Below, in pieces: positions 22,138 through 31,300 of a DNA stretch of 62,000 bases. This DNA comes from Adiantum capillus-veneris (lineage: Eukaryota > Streptophyta > Polypodiopsida > Polypodiales > Pteridaceae): positions 65,722,620 to 65,784,619 of the forward strand of contig CM043956.1 in assembly GCA_014529385.2 (NCBI GenBank), given 5' to 3'. Position 1 is the stretch's first letter. Every line of letters starts with the position of its first letter. Both the position numbers and the translations under genes were made by a program. The notes beneath the pieces were generated by a model. The model made no database searches. It was not told the DNA's origin and saw only the letters and a list, made by a program, of their open reading frames with translations.

Positions 22138-25100
22138 TCATCTGCACTCTGGATGTCGAGAGAGTATGGCTCGAATCTTCTGTTGTAGTCTCCGTCGATG
22201 CTGTGTAGCTCCTCTCCTCAGTCGCGGTCGTCTGTATCTCTGTAGCTCCAATGCTCGGTCGATGAGAGTGCCAGTAGTGGTCGAATGAGTGTGGGACGAG
22301 CTCTGCAGTGGTGGCTGCTCCTCTGGCTGTCCCATATCTAGTGAAAAGAAATCTGTAATGTGTCTCTGGGACTGCCTCTCTCTAGCTCTCCCCAGTAAAG
22401 TGTCTCTATACCTGTGTAACTCAAGTAGATATAGTCCAAGACATCTCTGATCCTCATAACTCATGACCCTAGATAGAGGACCAAAACCCTCTCTGAATAA
22501 GCAGTGGAAACGCCCCCGTATCTCATAGAACACTGTGCAATGACATATGTAGTGCAACTCTGTCTCTGGCTCTCTCTGGCATAATCGGCATATCCTGCTG
22601 TCTGCTGGTATCCCTCTGAATCTACCGGTCTCAATCTCGAGCTGATGTGAGGATGTGCGTATCTGACCAATGGCACAACGCAAACCATGAGACATATGTG
22701 TGTCCATGTAGCTGGGTCGAATCACAAACCCATCTCCTGTGAGGTGGAGAAGATGCTCTCTATAGAAAGCCATCTTTGTGCTCAACTCCTGAGGCGGCTC
22801 TATCCATGTCCTCCTGGTGTCGAGCTGGATCAGGTCCTGACGAATGAGTCTAGTGATCTCCACCCGTGTAAGAGACAGCGAGGGTGCCTGAAGAGAATAC
22901 TGGAAAGGGGGCAACCTGTCCATGGTGAAGCCATGCGTCTGAAACCATGAAGTCATCTGTGCATACCAGCATGAAGTGTCCCCCTGTAGAGCTAACTGTC
23001 TGGAAGACTCAAGGGCCAATCTAGCATATCTGTCTCTAGTAGTATCCCATAGGCTGTGCACAAAGGACACTGATCTGGTAAGCGCCTCAATCTCCATGGG
23101 GGGGGCAGCTAGCTCTGCTCGAATGATCGCGTGAGGTACGGAGGCCTTGGCTCTAATCAATCGGGAGATCATAGATACCAAGGGCCTCTCCATACCTCTC
23201 CAACCATCCTGGCCTACAGAAGGTCCCCATACCTGTACCCCATACATCATAGCTGAGGCTACTAAAGTATCAAAGAGCCATAACTTTGTCCGAGGTTCCT
23301 GGAACTGAACCTGCGAACACATCCTCTCCAAGCCTCCCAAGGCCGCATAAGCTCTGGTCAGTCTAGTCTTTGCTGCTCTCCCCAAAGAAAACCTCGGCCC
23401 AGTGAAGACTATCCCAAGGTAAGTGTATGCATCTGTATACTCCACAATCTCTTGACCATACGTGAAGGTCGGTGCCGATCTCCTGATCCACTGCGGTGTG
23501 GTGTTAAACACCATGACCTTGGTTTTACCAAGGTTTACAGACAATCCACTATCCTCTGCAAAACTGTGTAATGCATCCAACTGTCGCTGCATACCCTCTG
23601 GTGAGTCAGAGATCAAGACAATATCATCAGCATATAACAACAATGGGATCCACGTCCCTGCCAGCTGGGCACCTCTATCACCCTCTCTGTCAATGTAATC
23701 AGACACCTCATCAACATACATACCAAATAGAGTAGGAGACAATGGGCAACCCTGTTTCACCCCGATAGTGGAGTGAACTAAGTCAGATATCCCCTCTGGG
23801 GTGCGTACATGTCCCATCACTGATCTGTATAAAGCCATAATCCCCCAAATCAACACTGTGGGCACCCCCATCTCCTGCAGTCTGCGCATCAGTCGAGCTC
23901 TCGGTACCATGTCAAATGCTTTGCGGAAATCCACAAAGCTACAATAAATCCGTCTCCCATGTGACCTGCCCTCCTCAATGATAGCTCTGAGTGTCAGAAT
24001 ATGGTCAAGAGTGGAGAAACCCCTCCTGAAACCTGCCTGTCCCTTTGCCCGTACACCCTCACCCTCTGCCCAGTTACTCAACTGCTGCTCAATAATGGAT
24101 GCATACAATCGTGCCAGTGTGTGTCCAACCATAATAGTGCGGTAATTTCCAGGCTCTGTAGGATCACCTGCCTTGAATATAGGCACAATAGTAGACAACC
24201 TCCAAGTCTCAGGTAATCCCTCACACATGGCACGATTGAACAACACTGCAAGAACCTCCATCAGCATATCCCTAGCATGTATAAAGTGCTCCGCTACTAG
24301 ACCGTCATGATCGTAAGCCCTCCTGGTCCTCATCCTGTCAATGGCTCTCTTTACCATCTCAGTGGTAAAGAAGGTGCTCGTAGGTGGACATGGCTCTGTA
24401 GGATCTGGAAGGGGATCCTGCCCAGGAACCGTATATAACGATGTCGCATACTGGCCCCACACATCAGGAGAAGTAATCACTGGGGGAGGGGAGTGCTCAT
24501 GGAAGAGTCGCCATGCCTCGCCTGAGTCTCTACTCAAGAACAACTGATACAAGTCTCGCTCCATCTGGGCCAGGTAGGCTCGTTTCTTCTTTCGCACAAG
24601 GCGCCGGAAAGCAATCCGCGACTGTCTGTAGGTGATGACTCCTAAATGAAGATCCCTCTGAAGCTGGGCTCTCATCTCTCTGCACTCCTCATCATACCAA
24701 CTATTCTGGGGCATGCTCCCAGAATGTCGCCTCCGATCCGGTTGAGTGTGTGGGTATGCCTCTGATGCTGCATCATGTAGTGTCTCAGTCAATAAAGTAG
24801 TGCACTCCTCTACTGAGAGGCCTGGAGCAACTGTGCATAGACGATCCCAGATCGCCTCTGTATAAACCGAGTCAGTCTCTGGTGTAAATGTATAACGGGT
24901 GTGTGACCTGCCTCCTGATTTCTGGGCTGTACTAAACTGAAAAGATACGGACAGTGTCAAGAGAGCATGATCCACTGCTACGCCCACTGGTCTGGCTCCC
25001 ACCGTGAAATCCTGAATACAAGGAATAAAGCTCGGCTGTGTCATAACATAGTCCACTGTACTGGCCCCATGTCTGTGTGGAAAGCATGTGAAGCCTGCTG

Positions 25101-25716
25101 CTCCAGGAAACCGCTGTAAGCCATTAAGTATGGCTAGCCCATGTGTAGTCGTCATCTCCGTGAGGTATCTCCCATACTCAGTCTGCTCTCTGTCATGTGA
25201 GCATCTGTCAAACCCCAGCTCACCCACATCCAACTCTCTAAGCATCTCATCTGAGGTGTCGTAGAAGACTGTCTGACAGTTGCCCGTTCGAGCATTGAAG
25301 TCTCCTAGGAGGATGATATCACCATCCCTAGAAAACTCCCATATATCATCATCTAGAATTGAGAAAGGCGACTGCCCTCTGGATACAGCATATACTGACG
25401 TACTGGGGGGGAAGTAACATATAGCAATATATAGAAATCGACCTGTGTCAGCTCTCAGCCTCACCCACATGTATCTAGCCTGATCATCTCTCCGTACAAT
25501 ATGTAGTAGTGGCTGTAGCTCCTCCCTAAACAACACCGCTACTCCTCCTGAACCTCTACTCCCATGCTCAGATCTCGTAACTGTTCTGTGGGCTGTCTCC
25601 CATTTGTATCCCACCACATGTGGCAACAGTTGGCCAGGGGCCTGGTGAGTCTCTGAAAAGAAAACAATGTCCTTGTCTCTGAAACTGTCCTCAAAGGCAC
25701 CAACATCCAACCTCAT
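22138..25716 (-). CDS. LINE ORF2 protein: endonuclease, reverse transcriptase, zinc knuckle, PIP-like tail
   Basis: An uninterrupted frame of 1192 codons. Residues 1-250 form an apurinic-type endonuclease (SETHQAPG with catalytic Glu near residue 22, LLGDFNARTG near 135, TVDYVM and DHALL towards the end). Residues about 440-800 form the reverse transcriptase (GNYRTIM, QAGFRRGFSTLDHI, SFVDFRKAFD, GVKQGCPLSPTLF, LLYADDIVLISDSPEG, LGKTKVM). A zinc knuckle CRLCQREPETELHYICHC lies near residue 1035. QRHITDFF at residues 1117-1124 matches QxxIxxFF. The Arg-rich end (RRPRLRR, HRRRLQQKI) may bind nucleic acid. All catalytic residues I looked for are present. The start matches that of A2. The protein nicks DNA and copies LINE RNA from the nick. 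No RNase H domain is visible. Confidence 0.93.
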   Translation of the reverse strand: MRLDVGAFEDSFRDKDIVFFSETHQAPGQLLPHVVGYKWETAHRTVTRSEHGSRGSGGVAVLFREELQPLLHIVRRDDQARYMWVRLRADTGRFLYIAICYFPPSTSVYAVSRGQSPFSILDDDIWEFSRDGDIILLGDFNARTGNCQTVFYDTSDEMLRELDVGELGFDRCSHDREQTEYGRYLTEMTTTHGLAILNGLQRFPGAAGFTCFPHRHGASTVDYVMTQPSFIPCIQDFTVGARPVGVAVDHALLTLSVSFQFSTAQKSGGRSHTRYTFTPETDSVYTEAIWDRLCTVAPGLSVEECTTLLTETLHDAASEAYPHTQPDRRRHSGSMPQNSWYDEECREMRAQLQRDLHLGVITYRQSRIAFRRLVRKKKRAYLAQMERDLYQLFLSRDSGEAWRLFHEHSPPPVITSPDVWGQYATSLYTVPGQDPLPDPTEPCPPTSTFFTTEMVKRAIDRMRTRRAYDHDGLVAEHFIHARDMLMEVLAVLFNRAMCEGLPETWRLSTIVPIFKAGDPTEPGNYRTIMVGHTLARLYASIIEQQLSNWAEGEGVRAKGQAGFRRGFSTLDHILTLRAIIEEGRSHGRRIYCSFVDFRKAFDMVPRARLMRRLQEMGVPTVLIWGIMALYRSVMGHVRTPEGISDLVHSTIGVKQGCPLSPTLFGMYVDEVSDYIDREGDRGAQLAGTWIPLLLYADDIVLISDSPEGMQRQLDALHSFAEDSGLSVNLGKTKVMVFNTTPQWIRRSAPTFTYGQEIVEYTDAYTYLGIVFTGPRFSLGRAAKTRLTRAYAALGGLERMCSQVQFQEPRTKLWLFDTLVASAMMYGVQVWGPSVGQDGWRGMERPLVSMISRLIRAKASVPHAIIRAELAAPPMEIEALTRSVSFVHSLWDTTRDRYARLALESSRQLALQGDTSCWYAQMTSWFQTHGFTMDRLPPFQYSLQAPSLSLTRVEITRLIRQDLIQLDTRRTWIEPPQELSTKMAFYREHLLHLTGDGFVIRPSYMDTHMSHGLRCAIGQIRTSSHQLEIETGRFRGIPADSRICRLCQREPETELHYICHCTVFYEIRGRFHCLFREGFGPLSRVMSYEDQRCLGLYLLELHRYRDTLLGRARERQSQRHITDFFSLDMGQPEEQPPLQSSSHTHSTTTGTLIDRALELQRYRRPRLRRGATQHRRRLQQKIRAILSRHPECR

Positions 25717-25724
25717 AGACCCAT

Positions 25725-25824
25725 GAGAGAGAGAGAGATTTTGAGATTTTTCTTATAATTTGTGTGTTGAATTTCAGTTGTGGAAGGGGAACTTTGGAAA
25801 AAGATGTGCATGAAGGCATTTCCT

Positions 25825-25883
<59 letters not shown>

Positions 25884-25968
25884 GAGATTTTTCTTATAAT
25901 TTGTGTGTTGAATTTCAGTTGTGGAAGGGGAACTTTGGAAAAAGATGTGCATGAAGGCATTTCCTGAA
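25725..25968. repeat. 141-bp tandem duplication around a (GA)n tract, duplicating an intron end and exon start
   Basis: The segment GAGATTTTGAGATTTTTC...TTTCAG plus the first 49 bases of the F-box exon occurs twice, with 3' splice sites at 25777 and 25918. About 53 bp of GA (25827-25879) lies between. The first copy ends CATTTCCTGAA and jumps into GA repeats. Confidence 0.92.
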
Positions 25969-26336
25969 TTTGGCACTAAGCTCAAATGCTTCATTGATGG
26001 CGGAATTGTGGAGGATTTGGCTCACAGGGAAGAGGAGGGGTCTAGTCAGTATCATCTAGAGCTTCTAAGTTCTACTTATTGCCTCTTGTTACAAAGGCTA
26101 TTGAGCCCTCCTCTGCAAAGGACGTGCATTGCTGAACCACTGCATGCGTCTAGCACAGACAATCTTCCACGCGAGAGTATTGCACAGACCCTGTATCCAG
26201 AACCTGAATACTCTGAGGAGGCGCATTCTTACTGGTCAAGTAAGGGTGAAGCAAGCACCGGCATGCCAGAGACGCTTACGTATAGACTTGTTTCTGATTT
26301 GTGTGTTGTCCATGACGTGAAGATTCAGCCATTTCT

Positions 26337-26338
<2 letters not shown>
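25919..26338 (+). CDS. F-box protein (At4g00755-like), internal exon
   Basis: After a splice acceptor (TTTCAG, ending 25918) a frame reads VEGELWKKMCMKAFPEF, then CIAEPLHASSTDNLPRESI, SYWSSKGEASTGMPETLTYR and LVSDLCVVHDVKIQPF. This matches my recollection of the plant F-box protein At4g00755 family (SSTDN, YWSSKG, PETL.YKL, LCV), a substrate adaptor of SCF ubiquitin ligases. The F-box itself should be encoded by an earlier exon that is not in view. The putative donor is TTTCTAG|GTCTCT, running straight into a (CT)n tract. The exon starts with two bases of a split codon and ends with one. The gene may be alive with repeat-filled introns or may be a fragment; nothing in the exon itself is broken. 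Confidence 0.82.
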
Positions 26339-26388
<50 letters not shown>

Positions 26389-26390
26389 AT

Positions 26391-26490
26391 TTTTGTACCC
26401 AGACATGGTATCAGATTCGTTATTTCAGATTGTTCTCATAGGTCATTTTGGGCTTTTGAAGACGTTAATATAACATTTAATTTCATTTCT
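26391..26490 (+). mobile_element. LINE family A 3'-UTR fragment
   Basis: Plus-strand copy of the last 100 bp of the LINE: GTACCCAGACATGGTATCAG, TCATAGGTCATTTTGGGC, GAAGACGTTAATATAACATT, ending TTTCATTTCTC. It is preceded by (CT)n, not followed by a long tail. Confidence 0.8.
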
Positions 26491-26605
26491 CATTATATCA
26501 ACTCTTACTCATACCCTGCACACTTCCAGTTAGCTGCTTACCTCACTACCAGCAGTTTCAGATATTACAACAGTTTGAGTACCTTTTAGTACTCCTTAGT
26601 CCGTT

Positions 26606-26730
26606 TTGGTACTCAGACATTGTATCAGATTCACCACTTTGTAACTTTTTGGTCTCACAGGTCAGTTTGGCGTTTTGCAGACATTAATATATCATTTCAT
26701 TTGATTTCATTTCTTTTCTCTCACACACAC
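26606..26730 (+). mobile_element. Second LINE family A 3'-UTR fragment, more diverged
   Basis: GGTACTCAGACATTGTATCA, TAACTTTTTGGTCTCACAGG and TTGCAGACATTAATATATCA follow the LINE 3' UTR with several substitutions, ending TTTCATTTCTTTTCTCTC and running into (AC)n. It is older than the other copies. Confidence 0.72.
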
Positions 26731-26957
26731 GCATGGTTGTATAAGCATGTCGCACTACAGCCTTGCATGTGCTTGTGCACTCAAACACACTGACAACATA
26801 TGCATGCATGCACGTCCCTACGCACACTCACAACCCAAGGGCATGTATTTGTCAGACGCTTAAGAGCAGCGAAGTTTCTTGTTTTTCCCGTCTTAACATG
26901 GAAGAAGAAGTTGGCTTCTTATACTTGTTCTTACTGATTTGACCAGCTTCCTTTCAG

Positions 26958-27128
26958 CCTGGGAATCCAATTTATTCATCACAGATGATTCGATTTCGGT
27001 TTGGCTATTCACGGCTCTCAAAACCACGTTGGAGTGGGCTATTTCAATGCATAAAGGAGAGACCCAGAAAGGCAACGACAGATGATTATGTATGGACATA
27101 TGTATCACCTACATTTCCTATGGCACAG
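26958..27128 (+). CDS. F-box protein (At4g00755-like), exon
   Basis: Acceptor TTTCAG ends at 26957 and a GT donor follows at 27129. The frame reads PGNPIYSSQMIRFRFGYSRL, then DDYVWTYVSPTFPMAQ. PIYS, (V/I)RFR.G and WTY.SP.FPMAQ are features I recall from this family. The exon is 171 bp (57 codons) and starts and ends between codons, so it splices in phase with the next exon. The insert RLSKPRWSGLFQCIKERPRK between the two conserved parts is a variable region. Confidence 0.82.
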
Positions 27129-27308
27129 GTCATTTTGATGATCTTTGGTCGTCTATTATATATTAAGTTTTAGTGTTTGCTATTTTAATTTTCTAGAATA
27201 AATTTGCATTTGAATAACGCAGGACATGTGTTTATAATAGTGAGCTGATTGTTTAGCTTAGTACTGGAAAAGAAGAAAGTTGAGGTGGTGTTACTCTTTC
27301 GTGTGCAG

Positions 27309-27427
27309 GAAAATACCCTTCAAACCTTTCGGCTTCCAAAACCAACGTTGTGCATTGGTGGCATCTTGCAAGTAGAATTAATTGGAAGAGTGCAAACTCA
27401 AGCAACTGATGGTCTTTATTACATCTG
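27309..27427 (+). CDS. F-box protein (At4g00755-like), exon
   Basis: Acceptor GTGTGCAG ends at 27308; the frame ENTLQTFRLPKPTLCIGGIL continues as QVELIGRVQTQATDGLYYI, closely matching the family signature LCIGG..QVELLGRVQ...DGL(F/Y)YI. It ends with two bases of a codon before a GTGGGC donor. The next exon, expected to start with a Ser-His-Val-Gln-like stretch, is not seen before the Ty3-e LTR begins at 27772, nor did I find it elsewhere in the window. Confidence 0.82.
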
Positions 27428-27771
27428 GTGGGCACTTTTAATTAGTTTGATTAAAGAATATGTAGGTGCTTTTTAGCGAAAATTCTGTATCTAGTGTCAT
27501 AAAAACATCATACAAGCATGTAAAAAGCCATAGCTAGCATCTGTTCTACTATCAAAAGATGCTGTCTGGTGTCTGCAGTTCATGACAATCTATGATTCGC
27601 TCAGGTTTATGCGGTAGACTAGGAGGTTCTATGAAGTGGGCTAAGAAACCTTGATGAACACCATCTTGTTGTAAGAGAGAGACATGGATTCACATCCATA
27701 TGTACAAATTTACAAAAAAACGGATTGTCCAAAATGCATGCAACAACGTCTAGGCAGATTTTCGTAAAACG
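27428..27771. other. Start of the following intron, no feature seen
   Basis: AT-rich sequence with no open frame that continues the F-box protein. A CTGTCTGGTGTCTGCAG acceptor-like word ends at 27578, but the bases after it do not encode the expected residues. Confidence 0.5.
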
Positions 27772-28213
27772 TGCTGACTGATGACGTGGCAGGTTGTATG
27801 AGAATCCCACTTTTTGTGCTGACCTACTGATGTGGCGCAGCTGTACAGATTTCCACTTTTTGCATTGTTGGGTTTTGGCAGTTCTATGATGGTTTTTGTG
27901 AGTAGAAGCTTTTGGGGGTGCAATGCTTTGGATCAAGTGCTTTTGGGGATTTGCTTTTGGGCATCCCTTGTACGTTTACGAGTGCCCTTGGGGCCACTCC
28001 TTCAAAGCATTTGGACATAGAGTCTCGGAGAGAGTTGGACTCTCGAGAGTTGTACCTTCAAGCATAATAATAAAGAAACACCAGAAGGGGTGCCAGTCTT
28101 TGGGGCCAGTGCGTCTTTGCTCGGGACTCCGCCGTGTTGCGTCGACTCTTTCTCTCTCTCTAGGTGCAGTGGTTTTGCAGTTTCTATTGGTGTGTTGCTA
28201 TTGATTTCTCGCT
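27772..28213 (+). repeat. 5' LTR of Ty3-e, interrupted near its end by LINE family B
   Basis: Begins near TGCTGACTGATGACGTGGC. It carries the shared core (AGAAACACCAGAAGGGGTGCC, TTTGGGGCCAGTG, GGGACTCCGCCG) and a CTCTCTCTCT patch, and ends in CTTGGAGTGACCAAGC. The other Ty3 LTRs end CTTGGAGTGTCCAAGTCTGT. The last bases and a decayed PBS lie beyond the LINE at 35296-35315. Confidence 0.75.
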
Positions 28214-28229
28214 TGGAGTGACCAAGCTT
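28214..28229. repeat. Left 16-bp target duplication of LINE family B
   Basis: TGGAGTGACCAAGCTT, repeated exactly at 35280-35295. Confidence 0.93.
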
Positions 28230-28347
28230 TTTTTTTGGAATGAAAACTGCCCATAGGGCTACAACCACCTCTGCAAGAGAGGGCTACAACAAGCATGATG
28301 GGGAGACTCTCCCAATGAAAAAACAGCATATATACAATGAGGCTAAA

Positions 28348-31300
28348 TCAAGAGATGGGAGGAGGGAAGAGCCACACAGGTGGACAGTAGTGCCATCTGA
28401 GCACCCCCTGGACTATGGTGTAGAAAGGCCCAGGGCGCCAAAGTCGAAGGAAAGCCTCGCGGCGCGCCCGCATGCGGTCGGAGCTGCCTTGTAGTCCCTC
28501 AAGCTGTCCTCTGAGAGTATGGATCAGCTCTAGCCAAAAGTCACGAATAGTCTCTGCTGGTGGCATAGGGCGAGCCTCAAAGATGCGGAAACAGCGGGCC
28601 CGCCAGATGAACCAAAGTGTCAGGCCACTGATGAGCTCCCAACACTCCTCTCTCTCACTGCACCACTCCTGTGGAGTAAGCTCTGTAGCAGGCTGGAGTG
28701 TAGGTCGCCCCCCCTGCATCACTATCATCCTGCTGGTGGAAGATAGCTCAAACTGAAGTGCCGGGCCCGTGAGGGTGGACCAAGCCGCTGCCCCCCAAGT
28801 GTACTGTCGAGCCGCGGAGAGGGCAGGCATCAGCCGAAGAACTCGTAGCCACACCTGCTGGGCCGAAGGGCAGTCCCAAAGACAGTGACGCTGACTCTCC
28901 ACCAACTGGTCACAGGCTGCACATGCGGCAGAGAGACCACTATGCACAAGCCAGCTCCCTACTGCTGTGGCTTTGTGTGCAACCAGCCACTGGAACAAAG
29001 TGACGCGCCTCGGCTGTCTAGAGTCCCACAGCCTCTGCCAAAAAGCTGCCAAGAACTCGACTGTGAGGCCCTCCTCCTGCCAATGACGTGCTGCAGCGGG
29101 GCGGGCCTCTCTCTGTGCTGCAAGTATATGACGTCCAAGCCGAACAGTGTACTGAAAAAAGGGGACTCCTGGGCGGTCTGCAGAAGAGAAGGGGCCCCTC
29201 CATAGCCACTCACCAAGATCCCACTGTACTCGTGCCAGTGGACAGCACTCCCAAGCCCATAGCCTCCAGTGTCCTGTCTCAAGAGCTGCTGGGTCAGGGT
29301 CGATGACGCAAGTCCTCCCACAGATGCCCACAACTCGGATCCTCTGGAAACAGCACTCTGCTACCTGCGGGGCCTCTACTGCAACTCGCTGTAAACGTCC
29401 CCCACCCTGAAGCTCAAAGAACAGGTCTGGGACCGTCTCTGAGCAAGCCCTGACTGAAATGAGAACCTCCAGTCGTGTGAAGGCTCCCATCCACCGGGGT
29501 GCTACTGGCTCGAGAGGCGTGAGCCACTCAGCTAGAACTGACTCTGAGATGTCTTGACACATGCTCTGCACCCCTCTCATGCCCTGTAGCTGGACAGCCT
29601 GCACCTCCTCTGACAAACCTGTGAATGCTAGCCAGTCACCTAGAGAGCGCGCTGGACTTGCTGCCATGGGAGCCCAAGAAACATGAGGCCGACTCCCAAC
29701 CAAGTGGCCTCTCTGAGTGCTAACCATGGGGTTCCAGACGAGGGGCTGCAGTAGGCGCTCCTTCGTGCACGTCGGGTGTCTCTGCTCTAGGCCACGCCGT
29801 AAGAGCTCCCAAGATCGAAGCAAACTCACAACGAATCGGTCCTCCAGTCTCCTGCTCAAACAAACTCGGCGGAACTCTGTAAAGATCCATCTGGTCGAAG
29901 GTTGCCAAGGGCCTCTTGACTGAGGCACCCTGGCACGAAGCCTCTGCAGCAAGAACTCCTTCCAGGGCTCCTCGCCTGGAAGAAGTCCTCTAATGACGAA
30001 CTTCCCAACAAGGGCTCTGCTCTGCTGTGCTAGATCAATGATCCCAAGCCCTCCCTGAGAACAAGGAAGTGTGATGACCGACCAAGCCACCTTGGCTCGG
30101 GCAATCTGAGTGTCGCGACCTGACCAAAGGAAGTTCCTGATCAGCCTCTCAACCTGGCTGATACAAGAACTCGAGAAGATCCAGCAAGAAGTGATGTACC
30201 ACATAGTCGCCAACAACACCTGGTTGGCAACTACTACTCTACCAGCCAGCGAAAGTCGTGCTGAGCTCCAATGTAACAGCTTTCTCCTGATGGACAGGAG
30301 AAGAGGAGCAATCTGCTACTCGGGGGAAAAGTCCAAACCAACCTGACAACCCAAGTACCGAACTGCAGTCCCTGGAGGAATCCACCTGAAACCCTCTCCT
30401 GACATCCAATCTGGCACAGGAGCACTGCCAACCGAGAAAGCCACTGTCTTTCTCCAGTTGATCAGTGCGCCCGATGCACAGCAGAAGGTCTCCAAAGCCT
30501 GCTCACATCTGTGTAGATTGGCCTCCTGGCCCTCTAAGTACAAGGCTGAGTCGTCGGCAAGAGGACAACCCTGTCTGACCGATCGTGTAAGCATGAAGCG
30601 CTCACCTCTACCTCCTGCCAAAAGCACCTGACTGTGAGCCTGTCTGTACAAAGCTGACACCCCTTTGATCCAAGCATCTGAGAAGCCTATCTTGCGTAGC
30701 GTGCCCTCTAAAAAGTCCCAGTCAACTCTGTCGTATGCCTTCTCAAAATCGAGAAGAAGAATCACAAGGTCCTCTCCACGGAGTCGTGCCAGGGCAGAAG
30801 CCTCCCAGAAAGTGAAGATGTTGTCAAGGATACTGCGTTCCTTGACAAAACCTGTCTGAGTCCCATGTATAAGGCTCTCCAAAAGTGGCTGAATCCTCAA
30901 ACTCAGAGCCTTGGCAAGAATTTTGTAGGCTGAGTTTAGGATGGTGATGGGGCGCCACTGTCGAATCTCATCCAAGGAACCACCCTCCTTTGGAATGAGG
31001 TAAATCAGGCCCTCACTCATGCTATCCGGCATGACTCCTGTGTGCAGAATGTACTGAAAGGCACTACATAGATCTGGGCCAAGCAGGTCCCAGTACTCCA
31101 AGAAAAAGCTGGGAGTCAGCCCATCCTCACCTGGACAGCTACCACGAGGGAGGGCCCTAAGAGCCGTGTGCAGAATGTACTGAAAGGCACTACATAGATC
31201 TGGGCCAAGCAGGTCCCAGTACTCCAAGAAAAAGCTGGGAGTCAGCCCATCCTCACCTGGACAGCTACCACGAGGGAGGGCCCTAAGAGCCGTGAGCAGC

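Larger units (their letters stand above)
21836..25724 (-). mobile_element. LINE copy A4 with intact ORF2, lacking ORF1
   Basis: The minus strand begins at 25724, a few bases upstream of the ORF2 ATG, carries all of ORF2 and a 250-bp 3' UTR, and ends in (TC)n. Similarity to A2 stops at CATAGACCCAT, so ORF1 and the 5' UTR (about 1.5-2 kb) are missing. The 5' junction runs into (GA)n sequence next to host intron DNA; no clear TSD is visible. Confidence 0.9.
26339..26957. other. Intron of the F-box gene, filled by LINE 3'-end scraps
   Basis: Starts with a (CT)n tract (26339-26385), followed by two short plus-strand pieces of the family A LINE 3' UTR (26391-26490, 26606-26730) and a CACA/GCATGC-rich stretch. 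A small exon is expected here on phase grounds but was not found. Confidence 0.6.
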
